Positions 6,042 to 14,728 of a stretch of 16,274 bases of DNA are shown piece by piece. The notes below the pieces were generated by a model. That model did no database searches and was not told the DNA's origin. It was given only the letters and a program-made list of their open reading frames with translations. The stretch is from JBNKFQ01 sp050289385 (GTDB lineage: Bacteria; Pseudomonadota; Gammaproteobacteria; Pseudomonadales; Porticoccaceae), in assembly GCA_050289385.1 (NCBI GenBank), contig JBNKFQ010000082.1, positions 1-16,274 of the forward strand, in the 5' to 3' direction. The number at the start of each line of letters is the position of its first letter. The first letter of the stretch is position 1. Position numbers and translations under genes: made by a program.

Positions 6042-7106
6042 TCAGTTAATTTTGGGATCCAGTTCTCCGCTCTCATAGCGCTGATACATCGCTTCCAGTC
6101 CAATCGGAGTAATCTTGCCGGCATTGCCTGCCGTACCAAATGCCTCGTAGCGGGCCAAACAGATTTCTGTCATTGCCTTGGTCGTGGCGGACAAAAATTT
6201 ACGTGGGTCAAATTCGGATTTGTTTTGCGCCAAAAAGCGGCGCACCGCGCCGGTTGATGCCAGACGCAAATCGGTGTCGATATTGACCTTGCGCACACCG
6301 TGCTTGATGCCCTCGCAGATTTGCTCGACCGGCACACCGTAGGTTTCGGGAATTTCTCCGCCAAATTCATTGATTACCGCCAGCCATTCTTGTGGTACCG
6401 ATGACGAACCATGCATTACCAGGTGCGTATTGGGGATGCGGGCGTGAATTTCCCTGATGCGATCGATCGCCAGGATGTCACCTGTCGGCGGACGGGTAAA
6501 CTTATAAGCACCGTGGCTGGTGCCACAGGCGATGGCCAAAGCATCGACACCGGATTTCTGCACAAAATCGGCGGCTTCTTCCGGGTCGGTAAGTAATTGG
6601 TCGTGTGACAACTTGCCAGCGGCGCCGACACCGTCTTCTTCTCCAGCTTCGCCGGTTTCCAGCGAACCCAGACAGCCCAGCTCTCCCTCAACCGATACAC
6701 CGCAGGCGTGCGCCATATCAACAGCGCGACGAGTGACATCCACATTGTACTCATAGCTGGCAGGAGTCTTGCCGTCTTCTTCCAAAGACCCGTCCATCAT
6801 CACCGAGCTAAATCCCAGTTGAATCGAACGCTGGCAAACTGAAGGTGAGGTGCCGTGATCCTGGTGCATACAAACCGGAATGTGTGGAAACTCTTCAATC
6901 GCCGCAAGAATCAGGTGACGCAGAAAAGGGGCGCCGGCGTATTTGCGAGCACCGGCCGAGGCCTGCACAATCACCGGGGAGTTTGTCTGGTTGGCCGCCT
7001 CCATAATGGCGCGCATCTGTTCCAGGTTATTAACATTAAAAGCCGGTACGCCGTAATCGTGTTCGGCAGCGTGGTCCAGTAATTGGCGCAATGATATGAG
7101 TGCCAT
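6042..7106 (-). CDS. fba: Class II fructose-1,6-bisphosphate aldolase
   Basis: This zinc enzyme reversibly splits fructose 1,6-bisphosphate into glyceraldehyde 3-phosphate and dihydroxyacetone phosphate, and can also make sedoheptulose bisphosphate. The 354 residues match the subtype often labelled Calvin-cycle type, which is also standard in Pseudomonas without carbon fixation. HQDHG (81-85) carries the catalytic Asp83 and a zinc His. H198 in CGTSHGAY and H232 in HGSSS are the other expected ligands, and EGELGCLG (140-147) is intact. AAGGA precedes the ATG by eight bases. It is the last gene of the tkt-epd-pgk-fba group. Confidence 0.95.
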   Translation of the reverse strand: MALISLRQLLDHAAEHDYGVPAFNVNNLEQMRAIMEAANQTNSPVIVQASAGARKYAGAPFLRHLILAAIEEFPHIPVCMHQDHGTSPSVCQRSIQLGFSSVMMDGSLEEDGKTPASYEYNVDVTRRAVDMAHACGVSVEGELGCLGSLETGEAGEEDGVGAAGKLSHDQLLTDPEEAADFVQKSGVDALAIACGTSHGAYKFTRPPTGDILAIDRIREIHARIPNTHLVMHGSSSVPQEWLAVINEFGGEIPETYGVPVEQICEGIKHGVRKVNIDTDLRLASTGAVRRFLAQNKSEFDPRKFLSATTKAMTEICLARYEAFGTAGNAGKITPIGLEAMYQRYESGELDPKIN

Positions 7107-7154
7107 GACTCTATTCCTTTTTATTCACAGGTTTTGAATGGATTATATGCCCGA

Positions 7155-7177
7155 CATAGCAAATCGAATCGGCTATG
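7155..7177 (-). other. Weak hairpin between pgk and fba
   Basis: CATAGC and GCTATG enclose an 11-base loop just after the pgk stop. The stem has only six pairs and no U-run, so it is at most a minor processing or attenuation site. Confidence 0.25.
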
Positions 7178-7181
7178 CCTG

Positions 7182-8345
7182 TTATTCCTTTGCCCTTTCC
7201 TCAAGTACCGCTACGGCTGGCAACGTCTTGCCTTCAACATATTCAAGAAAAGCGCCACCCCCGGTGGAAATATAGGACACTTTGTCAGCAATGCCGTATT
7301 TGTCCACGGCTGCCAATGTGTCACCACCGCCAGCGATCGAAAATCCGTTGTTTTCGGCAATCGCCAGCGCAAGTGCTTTGGTGCCTTCACCAAACTGGTC
7401 AAATTCAAAGACACCCAGCGGACCGTTCCAGATAATTGTGCCCGCATCGGCAATAATTTTTGATATCGCCGCCGCAGTTTGCGGTCCGATATCAAAAATC
7501 ATGTCATCTTGAGCTACCGCATCCACGCTCTTGAGTGTGGCTTTGGCAGATTCGGAAAATGCTTCCCCCACGACTACGTCTACAGGCAATGGAATGCTGA
7601 TACGATTAATCAGGGCTTTCGCCGCTGGAATCAGGTCGTGTTCGCACAGGGATTTTCCAACCGGTCGGCCCGTGGCTGCCAAAAAAGTATTTGCGATGCC
7701 ACCGCCGACAATCAGCTGATCCACTTTGTCAGCAAGCGCTTCGAGAACGGTCAGCTTGGTGGACACCTTGGAACCGCCAACAATAGCGACGACTGGTCTG
7801 GCTGGGTCAGCAAGGGCTTTCTGCAAGGCGTCCAGCTCGCCAGCCAACAAGGGTCCCGCGCATGCCACCGGTGCAAATTTTGCCACGCCATGGGTAGAGG
7901 CCTGGGCACGGTGTGCAGTACCAAAAGCGTCCATAACGAATACATCACAAAGAGACGCGTAAGCCCTGGCCAATTGCTCGTCATCGGCCTTTTCGCCGCT
8001 GTTAAAGCGAACATTTTCGAGCATGACCAGTTCGCCCTCGCTAACGCTGACACCAGCTTGCCAGTTGCGCACCACAGGTACATGGCAATTCAATAATTTG
8101 CCAAGATGATCGGCCACAGGTTGCAGGGAATATTGTTGGTCGAATTCGCCTTCGACCGGTCGCCCGAGATGCGACATGACGATCACGCGCGCTCCCGCAT
8201 CCAGCGCCTGACGTATTGTTGGCAGCGTTGCACGCATACGGGTATCGGACGTTACAGCACCATTTGCTATCGGCACATTCAGGTCTTCGCGGATCAATAC
8301 CCTCTTGCCGCGAAGGTCGAGATCGGTCATCAAATTAACGGTCAT
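7182..8345 (-). CDS. pgk: Phosphoglycerate kinase
   Basis: It interconverts 1,3-bisphosphoglycerate and 3-phosphoglycerate with ADP/ATP in the cytoplasm. At 387 residues it has normal bacterial length. Substrate-side motifs RVLIREDLNVP (15-25) and SHLGRP (58-63), and nucleotide-side motifs GGSKVSTK (190-197), GGGIANTF (214-221), GPLGVFEF (308-315) and the glycine-rich STGGGAF (360-366), are all intact. The N-terminus MTVNLMTDLDL resembles the Pseudomonas form; AAGG eight bases upstream favours the first ATG over the one at residue 6. Only 24 bases separate it from epd. Confidence 0.97.
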   Translation of the reverse strand: MTVNLMTDLDLRGKRVLIREDLNVPIANGAVTSDTRMRATLPTIRQALDAGARVIVMSHLGRPVEGEFDQQYSLQPVADHLGKLLNCHVPVVRNWQAGVSVSEGELVMLENVRFNSGEKADDEQLARAYASLCDVFVMDAFGTAHRAQASTHGVAKFAPVACAGPLLAGELDALQKALADPARPVVAIVGGSKVSTKLTVLEALADKVDQLIVGGGIANTFLAATGRPVGKSLCEHDLIPAAKALINRISIPLPVDVVVGEAFSESAKATLKSVDAVAQDDMIFDIGPQTAAAISKIIADAGTIIWNGPLGVFEFDQFGEGTKALALAIAENNGFSIAGGGDTLAAVDKYGIADKVSYISTGGGAFLEYVEGKTLPAVAVLEERAKE

Positions 8346-8369
8346 GAATTTACCTTAAAACTCCGTTGT

Positions 8370-9392
8370 TCATGTCTGGATTTTACTGGCCCAATATCGC
8401 ATGACATCCAGCAAACGATTGGCATAGCCCCACTCATTGTCAAACCAGATCAGCACCTTCGCCAAACGCTTGCCGCTAACCCGGGTTTGGCCGGCATCGA
8501 CAATGCCGGAACGGGCGTCGTGATTAAAATCACACGATGCCAGCGGTTCTTCCGTATAACCCAGCACCCCCCTGAATTGACTTCGCGCCGCCTCGCACAA
8601 AATGCGATTGAGAGTAGCCACGTCGACATCGCTGTTGAGCTGCACAGACAAGTCGATGGCCGATACGTTTACCGTCGGCACCCGCATCGCCTGGGCTTCA
8701 AAGCGACCTGACAAGGCCGGAAACACTCGATCAATACCCCTTGCCAACTGCGTATCGACGGGAATAATGGATTGAAATGCAGACCGGGTCTTGCGCAAAT
8801 CTGTGTGATGGTATGCGTCGATTACCGGCTGGTCATTCATCGCCGAGTGAATAGTGGTAATCACACCGCTTTCAATACCTGCCGTATCGTGCAAGGCAGC
8901 AATTACCGGCACGACACAATTGGTTGTGCACGAAGCGCCGGAAACAATATGGCAATCACTGGTTAACAACTGCTCGTTAACCCCATAAACAATCGTGGCA
9001 TCAACTTCCGGCTTTGCCGGTTGCGAAAACAGTACCCCGGACGCTCCCTGAACCAGGTGCCGTTCGGCGGTAGGACGATCATCAAAACTGCCGGTGCATT
9101 CCAGCACCACGTCAACACCGATATCACGCCACGGCAATTGATCAATATGTTCGTTATGCAACAGTTGAATTTTTTCGTTATTGACACTGAGCATATCGTC
9201 AACCAGAGCCACATCGCCGTGGAAACGACCGTGGGTTGAGTCATAGCGCAGCAAATGAGCTACTGTATTGCTATCGGCCAATTCGTTGATGGCAACTACC
9301 GACAACTCATCGCGGTAGTCGCCCTCGCAAAAGGCTCGCAACACACTGCGACCGATGCGGCCAAAGCCGTTAATTGCGACACGCAAAGTCAT
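8370..9392 (-). CDS. epd: D-erythrose-4-phosphate dehydrogenase (GAPDH superfamily)
   Basis: A 340-residue NAD-dependent dehydrogenase. NGFGRIGR (8-15) is the Rossmann start, C155 in GASCTTNC is the catalytic cysteine and H182 its partner. It resembles Epd rather than GapA by NELAD (36-40), LLRYDSTHGRF (47-57), IHSAMNDQPVIDAYH and DFNHDARSGIVDAGQTR. Epd makes 4-phosphoerythronate for pyridoxal-phosphate synthesis; in this genomic position some relatives are labelled gap, so glyceraldehyde-3-phosphate activity is not excluded. I chose ATG 9392, which gives the family-typical MTLRVAINGFG; a GTG at 9422 would add ten residues. It lies between tkt, whose product yields erythrose 4-phosphate, and pgk. 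Confidence 0.9.
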   Translation of the reverse strand: MTLRVAINGFGRIGRSVLRAFCEGDYRDELSVVAINELADSNTVAHLLRYDSTHGRFHGDVALVDDMLSVNNEKIQLLHNEHIDQLPWRDIGVDVVLECTGSFDDRPTAERHLVQGASGVLFSQPAKPEVDATIVYGVNEQLLTSDCHIVSGASCTTNCVVPVIAALHDTAGIESGVITTIHSAMNDQPVIDAYHHTDLRKTRSAFQSIIPVDTQLARGIDRVFPALSGRFEAQAMRVPTVNVSAIDLSVQLNSDVDVATLNRILCEAARSQFRGVLGYTEEPLASCDFNHDARSGIVDAGQTRVSGKRLAKVLIWFDNEWGYANRLLDVMRYWASKIQT

Positions 9393-9425
9393 ATCTGGCC
9401 CCAATGACACTTGTTCAGGCACTGG

Positions 9426-9448
9426 ATTCCGCGGTCAAGCCGCGGAAT
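9426..9448 (-). repeat. Perfect 9-bp hairpin between tkt and epd
   Basis: ATTCCGCGG and its complement enclose TCAAG. It lies 51 bases past the tkt stop and 33 bases before the epd ATG. It may tune the ratio of tkt to downstream messages. The same outline is familiar as a dispersed palindrome in proteobacteria, so a REP-type origin is possible. No U-run follows. Confidence 0.5.
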
Positions 9449-9499
9449 GGCAGAGCGGGGTTATAACCGGTTTCAATACCCCTGGTTTTAAAAAGAGTT

Positions 9500-11494
9500 T
9501 CAAAACAGGCCGCGAATGGTTTTCTCAACGTTATCTGCGGTAAAACCATAGTGTTCAAACAGCACTTTGGCTGGCGCCGATTCGCCAAAGCGATTAATAC
9601 TGACCGTTCGCCCTTCAAGGCCAACCCATTTATACCAATAATCACCGTGGCCAGCCTCAACCGCAACGCGGCGAGTAACAGAGGCGGGCAATACCGATTC
9701 ACGGTAGGCCGTATCCTGGGCGGCAAACACTTCGGCACTGGGCATGGAAACCACGCGAACCTTGCGGCCATCGGTATTTAGACGATCTGCAGCTTCAACC
9801 GCCAGGGTGACTTCGGAGCCGGTGGCGATAACGATGGCTTCGGGTTGACCATTGCAGTCGCGCAGCACATAGGCTCCACGCTGGATGTTGGCCACCTGCT
9901 GATCGTTGCGCTGCTGGTGCGGCAGACTTTGACGGCTGAAAATCAAGGCACTGGGACCATTGCGACGTTCAATAGCGGCTTTCCAGCAAACTGCTGATTC
10001 CACTGCATCACAAGGACGCCAGGTCACCATATTGGGGGTGGTGCGCAAATTGGTGAGCTGCTCCACCGGTTGGTGGGTAGGGCCGTCTTCGCCCAGACCG
10101 ATAGAGTCATGGGTGTAAACAAAAATACAGCGTTGCTTCATGATCGCGGCCATGCGCACGGCGTTGCGGGCGTACTCCATAAACACCAGGAAAGTGGCAC
10201 CATAATTAATAAAGCCACCGTGCAAGGCAATGCCGTTCATCATGGCAGACATGCCAAATTCGCGCACACCGTAGTGAATGTAATTGCCTGATGCGTCGTC
10301 TGCTTTTACCGCTTTTGACCCCGACCAGATGGTCAGGTTGGAGCCCGCCAGATCGGCAGAGCCGCCAATCAGCTCGGGCAGCATTGGACCAAAAGCGTTG
10401 AGCGCATTTTGCGATGCCTTGCGGGTGGCAACACTCTCACCCTGCTGTTGCAGTTCCTGAATATAAGCAGAAGCTTTTTCGGCAAAATCGGTGGGCAGGT
10501 CACCCTTGATGCGGCGCTCAAAATCTGCAGCCAGTTCGGGATAAGCCGTGCGCCAGTCATCAAACTCAGCATTCCACGCACCTTCCGCAGCACTGCCTTT
10601 TTCACGCGCGTTCCAACCGGCGTAAATGTCTTGTGGAATGTCAAACGGGCCGTGCTCCCAACCGAGGCGTTCACGAGCCAGCTGTATTTCATCGGCACCA
10701 AGAGGTGAGCCGTGGCAAATTTCCTTGCCCTGCTTGTTGGGCGCGCCAAAACCGATAATGGTCTTGCAACAAATCAGTGTGGGACGCGAAGTTTCGGCGC
10801 GAGCTTCATCAATTGCGGCCTTGATGGCATCGGAATCGTGGCCATCAATAGTGTCGATAACGTGCCAGCCGTAGGCTCGAAAGCGGGCGGGTGTATCGTC
10901 GGTGAACCAGTCTTCCACTTCACCATCAATGGAAATGCCATTGTCGTCCCAAAACGCTATCAGTTTGCCAAGGCCCAGGGTGCCGGCCAGGGAACACGAC
11001 TCGTGAGATACACCTTCCATCAAACAGCCGTCGCCAAGGAAACACCAGGTATAGTGATCAACAACGTTATGGCCGTCGCGATTAAATTGGGCCGCCAACA
11101 CCTTTTCTGCCAACGCCATGCCCACCGCATTGGTGATGCCCTGCCCCAAAGGCCCCGTCGTGGTTTCAATGCCAGGTGCGTAACCGTACTCCGGGTGGCC
11201 GGGCGTTTTGGAGCCAAACTGGCGAAAATTTTTCAATTCATCAATTGGCAAGGCATAGCCGGTAAGATGCAGCAGTGAATAGTGCAGCATCGAACCGTGG
11301 CCATTGGAGAGCACAAAGCGATCGCGATCGGGCCAATTCGGATTGGCGGGGTTGTGCTTCAGGTAATCGTTCCACAGCACTTCGGCGATATCCGCCATAC
11401 CCATCGGCGCTCCGGGGTGACCACTATTGGCTTGCTGCACAGCATCCATACTAAGCGCGCGGATGGCATTGGCTAAATCGCGACGGGTTGGCAT
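9500..11494 (-). CDS. tkt: Transketolase
   Basis: A thiamine-diphosphate enzyme that moves two-carbon units between ketose and aldose phosphates, linking the pentose phosphate pathway to glycolysis. At 664 residues it has full length. Visible features are GHPGAPMG (25-32), SNGHGSML with H66, the ThDP/Mg motif GDGCLMEG (154-161) followed downstream by DDNG, the pyrimidine-domain REFGMSAMMNG, and a C-terminal domain ending ADNVEKTIRGLF. GGAGGT nine bases before the ATG supports the start. It heads the minus-strand cluster and is divergent from the SAM-cycle regulator across a 453-bp gap. Confidence 0.97.
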   Translation of the reverse strand: MPTRRDLANAIRALSMDAVQQANSGHPGAPMGMADIAEVLWNDYLKHNPANPNWPDRDRFVLSNGHGSMLHYSLLHLTGYALPIDELKNFRQFGSKTPGHPEYGYAPGIETTTGPLGQGITNAVGMALAEKVLAAQFNRDGHNVVDHYTWCFLGDGCLMEGVSHESCSLAGTLGLGKLIAFWDDNGISIDGEVEDWFTDDTPARFRAYGWHVIDTIDGHDSDAIKAAIDEARAETSRPTLICCKTIIGFGAPNKQGKEICHGSPLGADEIQLARERLGWEHGPFDIPQDIYAGWNAREKGSAAEGAWNAEFDDWRTAYPELAADFERRIKGDLPTDFAEKASAYIQELQQQGESVATRKASQNALNAFGPMLPELIGGSADLAGSNLTIWSGSKAVKADDASGNYIHYGVREFGMSAMMNGIALHGGFINYGATFLVFMEYARNAVRMAAIMKQRCIFVYTHDSIGLGEDGPTHQPVEQLTNLRTTPNMVTWRPCDAVESAVCWKAAIERRNGPSALIFSRQSLPHQQRNDQQVANIQRGAYVLRDCNGQPEAIVIATGSEVTLAVEAADRLNTDGRKVRVVSMPSAEVFAAQDTAYRESVLPASVTRRVAVEAGHGDYWYKWVGLEGRTVSINRFGESAPAKVLFEHYGFTADNVEKTIRGLF

Positions 11495-11571
11495 TCGGGG
11501 AAGACCTCCAGTTGTGTGTAACCAGTTATTTATAAAAAGTCAGTAGCGTTGTGATTTGGGCGATGATGCAA

Positions 11572-11595
11572 CAAAGTGGGCAGTTTGCCCCTTTG
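11572..11595. promoter_or_regulatory. Imperfect dyad upstream of tkt
   Basis: CAAAG, one base, then GGGCA is mirrored by TGCCC, one base, then CTTTG with about two bases at the centre. It lies 78 bases upstream of the tkt start and could be an operator or a leader hairpin. The assignment is speculative. Confidence 0.3.
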
Positions 11596-11722
11596 CTCAT
11601 GACTTCCTCTTGCCAGAAAGACAGCGCCCCTGTTCACACAACTGCAAAGGTCGGCTATTTTCTCTTAAACAGGTGACCAAGGTAAACCTCATATATAGCT
11701 AAACAACACTTATTTTATGGAT

Positions 11723-11858
11723 GGTCGCACGTCGGTAGTCGCACGTCGCACGCTAAAAGCGACAAGAGCTTGCTTGCTTTTGATCAGCGGCAGCCTGATT
11801 GAAGTTAAGTTTTTTTTGAAAAACTGCTTTAAAAGCGTGCGACTACCGACGTGCGACC
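11723..11858. mobile_element. Element A: gene-less heptad-bounded inverted-repeat element
   Basis: Perfect 23-base inverted repeats (11723-11745 and 11836-11858) bound about 136 bases. Each arm reads as 7-bp units: GTCGCAC, GTCGGTA, GTCGCAC; the left arm has one further GTCGCAC. An inner GCTAAAAGC / GCTTTTAAAGC-like pair continues the symmetry. No ORF is inside. The design equals elements B and C although the unit sequence differs. Alternatives are a large regulatory stem-loop or an unrelated MITE. Confidence 0.6.
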
Positions 11859-11897
11859 AATAAACCGACTTTCACCCGACAACCATCCCAAGGCCTT

Positions 11898-11921
11898 ATA
11901 TATCAAAATATTTTGATATAT
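11898..11921. promoter_or_regulatory. sahR: Perfect 24-bp palindrome, candidate operator of the ArsR-type regulator
   Basis: The half-site ATATATCAAAAT is followed by its exact complement, ending 26 bases before the regulator start. ArsR/SmtB dimers bind AT-rich dyads of this size near their own promoters, so autoregulation is likely. A TATATT at its right edge could be a -10 box, which the bound protein would cover. I saw no second copy before metK or ahcY. Confidence 0.65.
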
Positions 11922-11947
11922 TGAGCTTCGCATGCTAGCATCGCCCC

Positions 11948-12916
11948 ATGCCTGAATCTGATAACACTGAATCTGATAATCGAGTATCCAGTCTTGCTAC
12001 CCTGCTCAAAGCGGGTGGTGATCCGTTGCGGCTGGAAATTCTGCGCATTTTGCAACGCAATTCATATGGCGTGCTGGAGCTGTGCCAGATTCTCGACCTC
12101 AGGCAACCGGCGCTGAGTTACCAACTCAAGGTACTGGCTGGTGCAGGGCTGGTTGTCACACGTCGCGAGGGCACGTCTGTATTCTATCGCCGCGCACCGG
12201 CAACAGGCGTCTATAAATCACTGTTGAACGAGTTATTTGCACTGGCGGATCAGTTATCTTTGCGGCAACAACTGCATGACCGCATTGTATCAGTGCAATC
12301 TGCCCGCGCTGACGCGGCTCACGATTTTTTCCAGCGCCACGCCCACCAGTTTCAAGACTACCAGGACCTTATTGCCAGCCATAAAGATTACGGCGAGGCT
12401 ATCACCACTTTTCTCGGCGACATTGTGCCAGCGTCTGCCAAACACGCTTTGGAGCTCGGCCCGGGAGAAGGCCAACTGCTGCCTGTATTGTGCAAACGCT
12501 TTGACACCGTCACTGCTGTGGAACTGTCTGCCGAGATGCTCGAAAAATCGAAAGCGTTTGCAGATCAGTTGGCGCTTGCAAACATTTCATTTTTCCACGG
12601 CGACACTCAAGCCGCCATCGCAGAAAATCTGGCTGCAGATTGCATCACGATCAATATGGTGTTGCACCACACGCCCTCACCCTCCTCGGTATTTACGGAT
12701 CTGGGCCAATTGCTCAACCCGGGTGGCGTGTTACTGGTTACCGACCTTTGCCGTCACGATCAAAACTGGGCAAAGGAATCGTGCGGAGACTTGTGGCTGG
12801 GATTTGAACCGGAAGATATTACCGAATGGGCCGTTGATGCCGGTTTGAATGAGGGGCAAAGCCAGTATCTGGCGTTGCTCAATGGTTTTCGAGTGCAGCT
12901 GAGACATTTTTATAAG

Positions 12917-12946
<30 letters not shown>
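11948..12946 (+). CDS. sahR: ArsR-type regulator fused to a SAM-dependent methyltransferase domain (SahR-like)
   Basis: The 332-residue protein has an ArsR winged helix-turn-helix at about 15-85, with the recognition helix near LRQPALSYQLKVL (51-63). A class I methyltransferase domain follows from about 145, with motif I ALELGPGEG (167-175) and acidic E192 in VELS. Proteins of this form beside metK/ahcY are thought to sense S-adenosylhomocysteine and repress SAM-cycle genes (SahR), which is the inferred role here. The homologous part ends about FRVQLRHFYK (314-323). The last nine residues, DVGCSMLDV, are encoded exactly by the left repeats of element B, so the native stop appears to have been replaced. 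No good ribosome site precedes the ATG. Confidence 0.85.
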
Positions 12947-13062
<116 letters not shown>

Positions 13063-13092
13063 AAATGAGACAATAAAACTGAGTAATATGAC

Positions 13093-14250
13093 ATGACCAA
13101 ATACACCGTATTCACCTCCGAATCTGTATCGGAAGGGCATCCGGACAAAATGGCCGACCAGATATCAGACGCCATTCTCGATGCCATGCTAAAAGATGAC
13201 CCCGACTCCCGGGTGGCCGTAGAAACTCTGGTAAAAACCGGGATGGCCATTATCGCCGGTGAAGTTCGCACATCAACTTATGTAGACCTGGAGGATATCG
13301 TCCGCGGTGTGATCCTGGACATTGGCTACAACAGCAGTGATGTCGGCTTTGACGGTGCCAGCTGTGCAGTGCTTAACGCCATTGGCAAACAATCAACCGA
13401 TATCGCTGTGGGCGTGGATGAAAGCGATAACAAAGAGCAAGGCGCAGGCGATCAGGGCCTGATGTTTGGCTATGCCACCAACGAAACCGATGCACTAATG
13501 CCTGCCCCTGTTTATTACTCCCATCGCCTGGTAGAGCGCCAGGCTTACCTGCGCAAGCGCGACGTGCTGCCGTGGCTGCGCCCTGATGCCAAAAGTCAGG
13601 TCACCATGCGTTATAACGAGCAGGGGTTACCAATAGCTGTTGATGCGGTGGTGCTTTCCACTCAGCACGACCCTCACATTTCACAGTCAGACATTCGTGA
13701 AGCAGTGATGGAAGAAATTATTCAGCACGTTATTCCTGCGGAATTACTGCACGCCAACACCAAATTCCACATCAATCCAACGGGGCAGTTTATTATTGGT
13801 GGCCCGGTGGGTGACTGCGGGCTGACCGGGCGCAAGATCATTGTGGACACTTACGGCGGTATGGCTCGCCACGGTGGTGGCGCCTTCTCCGGTAAAGATC
13901 CGTCCAAAGTGGACCGCTCCGCCGCTTATGCCGGACGTTATGTTGCCAAAAATATTGTCGCAGCAGGACTGGCAGAACGCTGTGAAATCCAGATTTCCTA
14001 CGCTATCGGCGTTGCCGAGCCCACATCGATTTCGGTCAATACATTTGGCACCGGCAAACTGCCGGAAGAAAAAATCGAACAACTGGTGCAAGACCATTTT
14101 GACCTGCGACCCAAGGGTATCGTCGACATGCTTGATTTAAAACGTCCAATCTATCGCAAAACTGCCGCGTATGGACACTTTGGACGGGATGATGAAGATT
14201 TTACCTGGGAAAAAACAGATCGGGCAGAAGCATTGAAAACCGCGATTTAG
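13093..14250 (+). CDS. metK: S-adenosylmethionine synthetase
   Basis: It makes SAM from methionine and ATP. At 385 residues it is full length. Key motifs are intact: EGHPDK (14-19) with catalytic H16, GAGDQGLMFGYA (117-128), and GGGAFSGKDPSKVDRSAAY (261-279) for phosphate and metal binding. The start is fixed by the MTKYTVFTSESVSEGHPDK homology; only a weak GAG site lies upstream. It is bracketed by exact inverted copies of a 36-base heptad array (13026-13061 and 14255-14290), the second starting four bases after its stop. There is no visible SAM riboswitch or copy of the upstream palindrome. Confidence 0.97.
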   Translation: MTKYTVFTSESVSEGHPDKMADQISDAILDAMLKDDPDSRVAVETLVKTGMAIIAGEVRTSTYVDLEDIVRGVILDIGYNSSDVGFDGASCAVLNAIGKQSTDIAVGVDESDNKEQGAGDQGLMFGYATNETDALMPAPVYYSHRLVERQAYLRKRDVLPWLRPDAKSQVTMRYNEQGLPIAVDAVVLSTQHDPHISQSDIREAVMEEIIQHVIPAELLHANTKFHINPTGQFIIGGPVGDCGLTGRKIIVDTYGGMARHGGGAFSGKDPSKVDRSAAYAGRYVAKNIVAAGLAERCEIQISYAIGVAEPTSISVNTFGTGKLPEEKIEQLVQDHFDLRPKGIVDMLDLKRPIYRKTAAYGHFGRDDEDFTWEKTDRAEALKTAI

Positions 14251-14252
14251 AA

Positions 14253-14727
<475 letters not shown>

Positions 14728-14728
<1 letters not shown>

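Larger units (their letters stand above)
11495..11947. other. Divergent intergenic region between tkt and the SAM-cycle regulator
   Basis: No protein gene is visible. The region holds a 24-base dyad near tkt (CAAAG.GGGCA / TGCCC.CTTTG-like, 11572-11595), the heptad-bounded element A (11723-11858) and a perfect 24-bp palindrome (11898-11921). Promoters for both directions must lie here, but I could not place well-spaced -35 and -10 pairs with confidence. Confidence 0.6.

Noticed and set aside
10712..11278. 188-codon plus-strand frame opposite transketolase
   Set aside because: It is a shadow of tkt, whose motifs and ribosome site are unambiguous.
6042..11494. Central-carbon cluster as a Calvin-cycle operon
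   Set aside because: No RuBisCO or phosphoribulokinase is present; the same gene order occurs in heterotrophic gammaproteobacteria.
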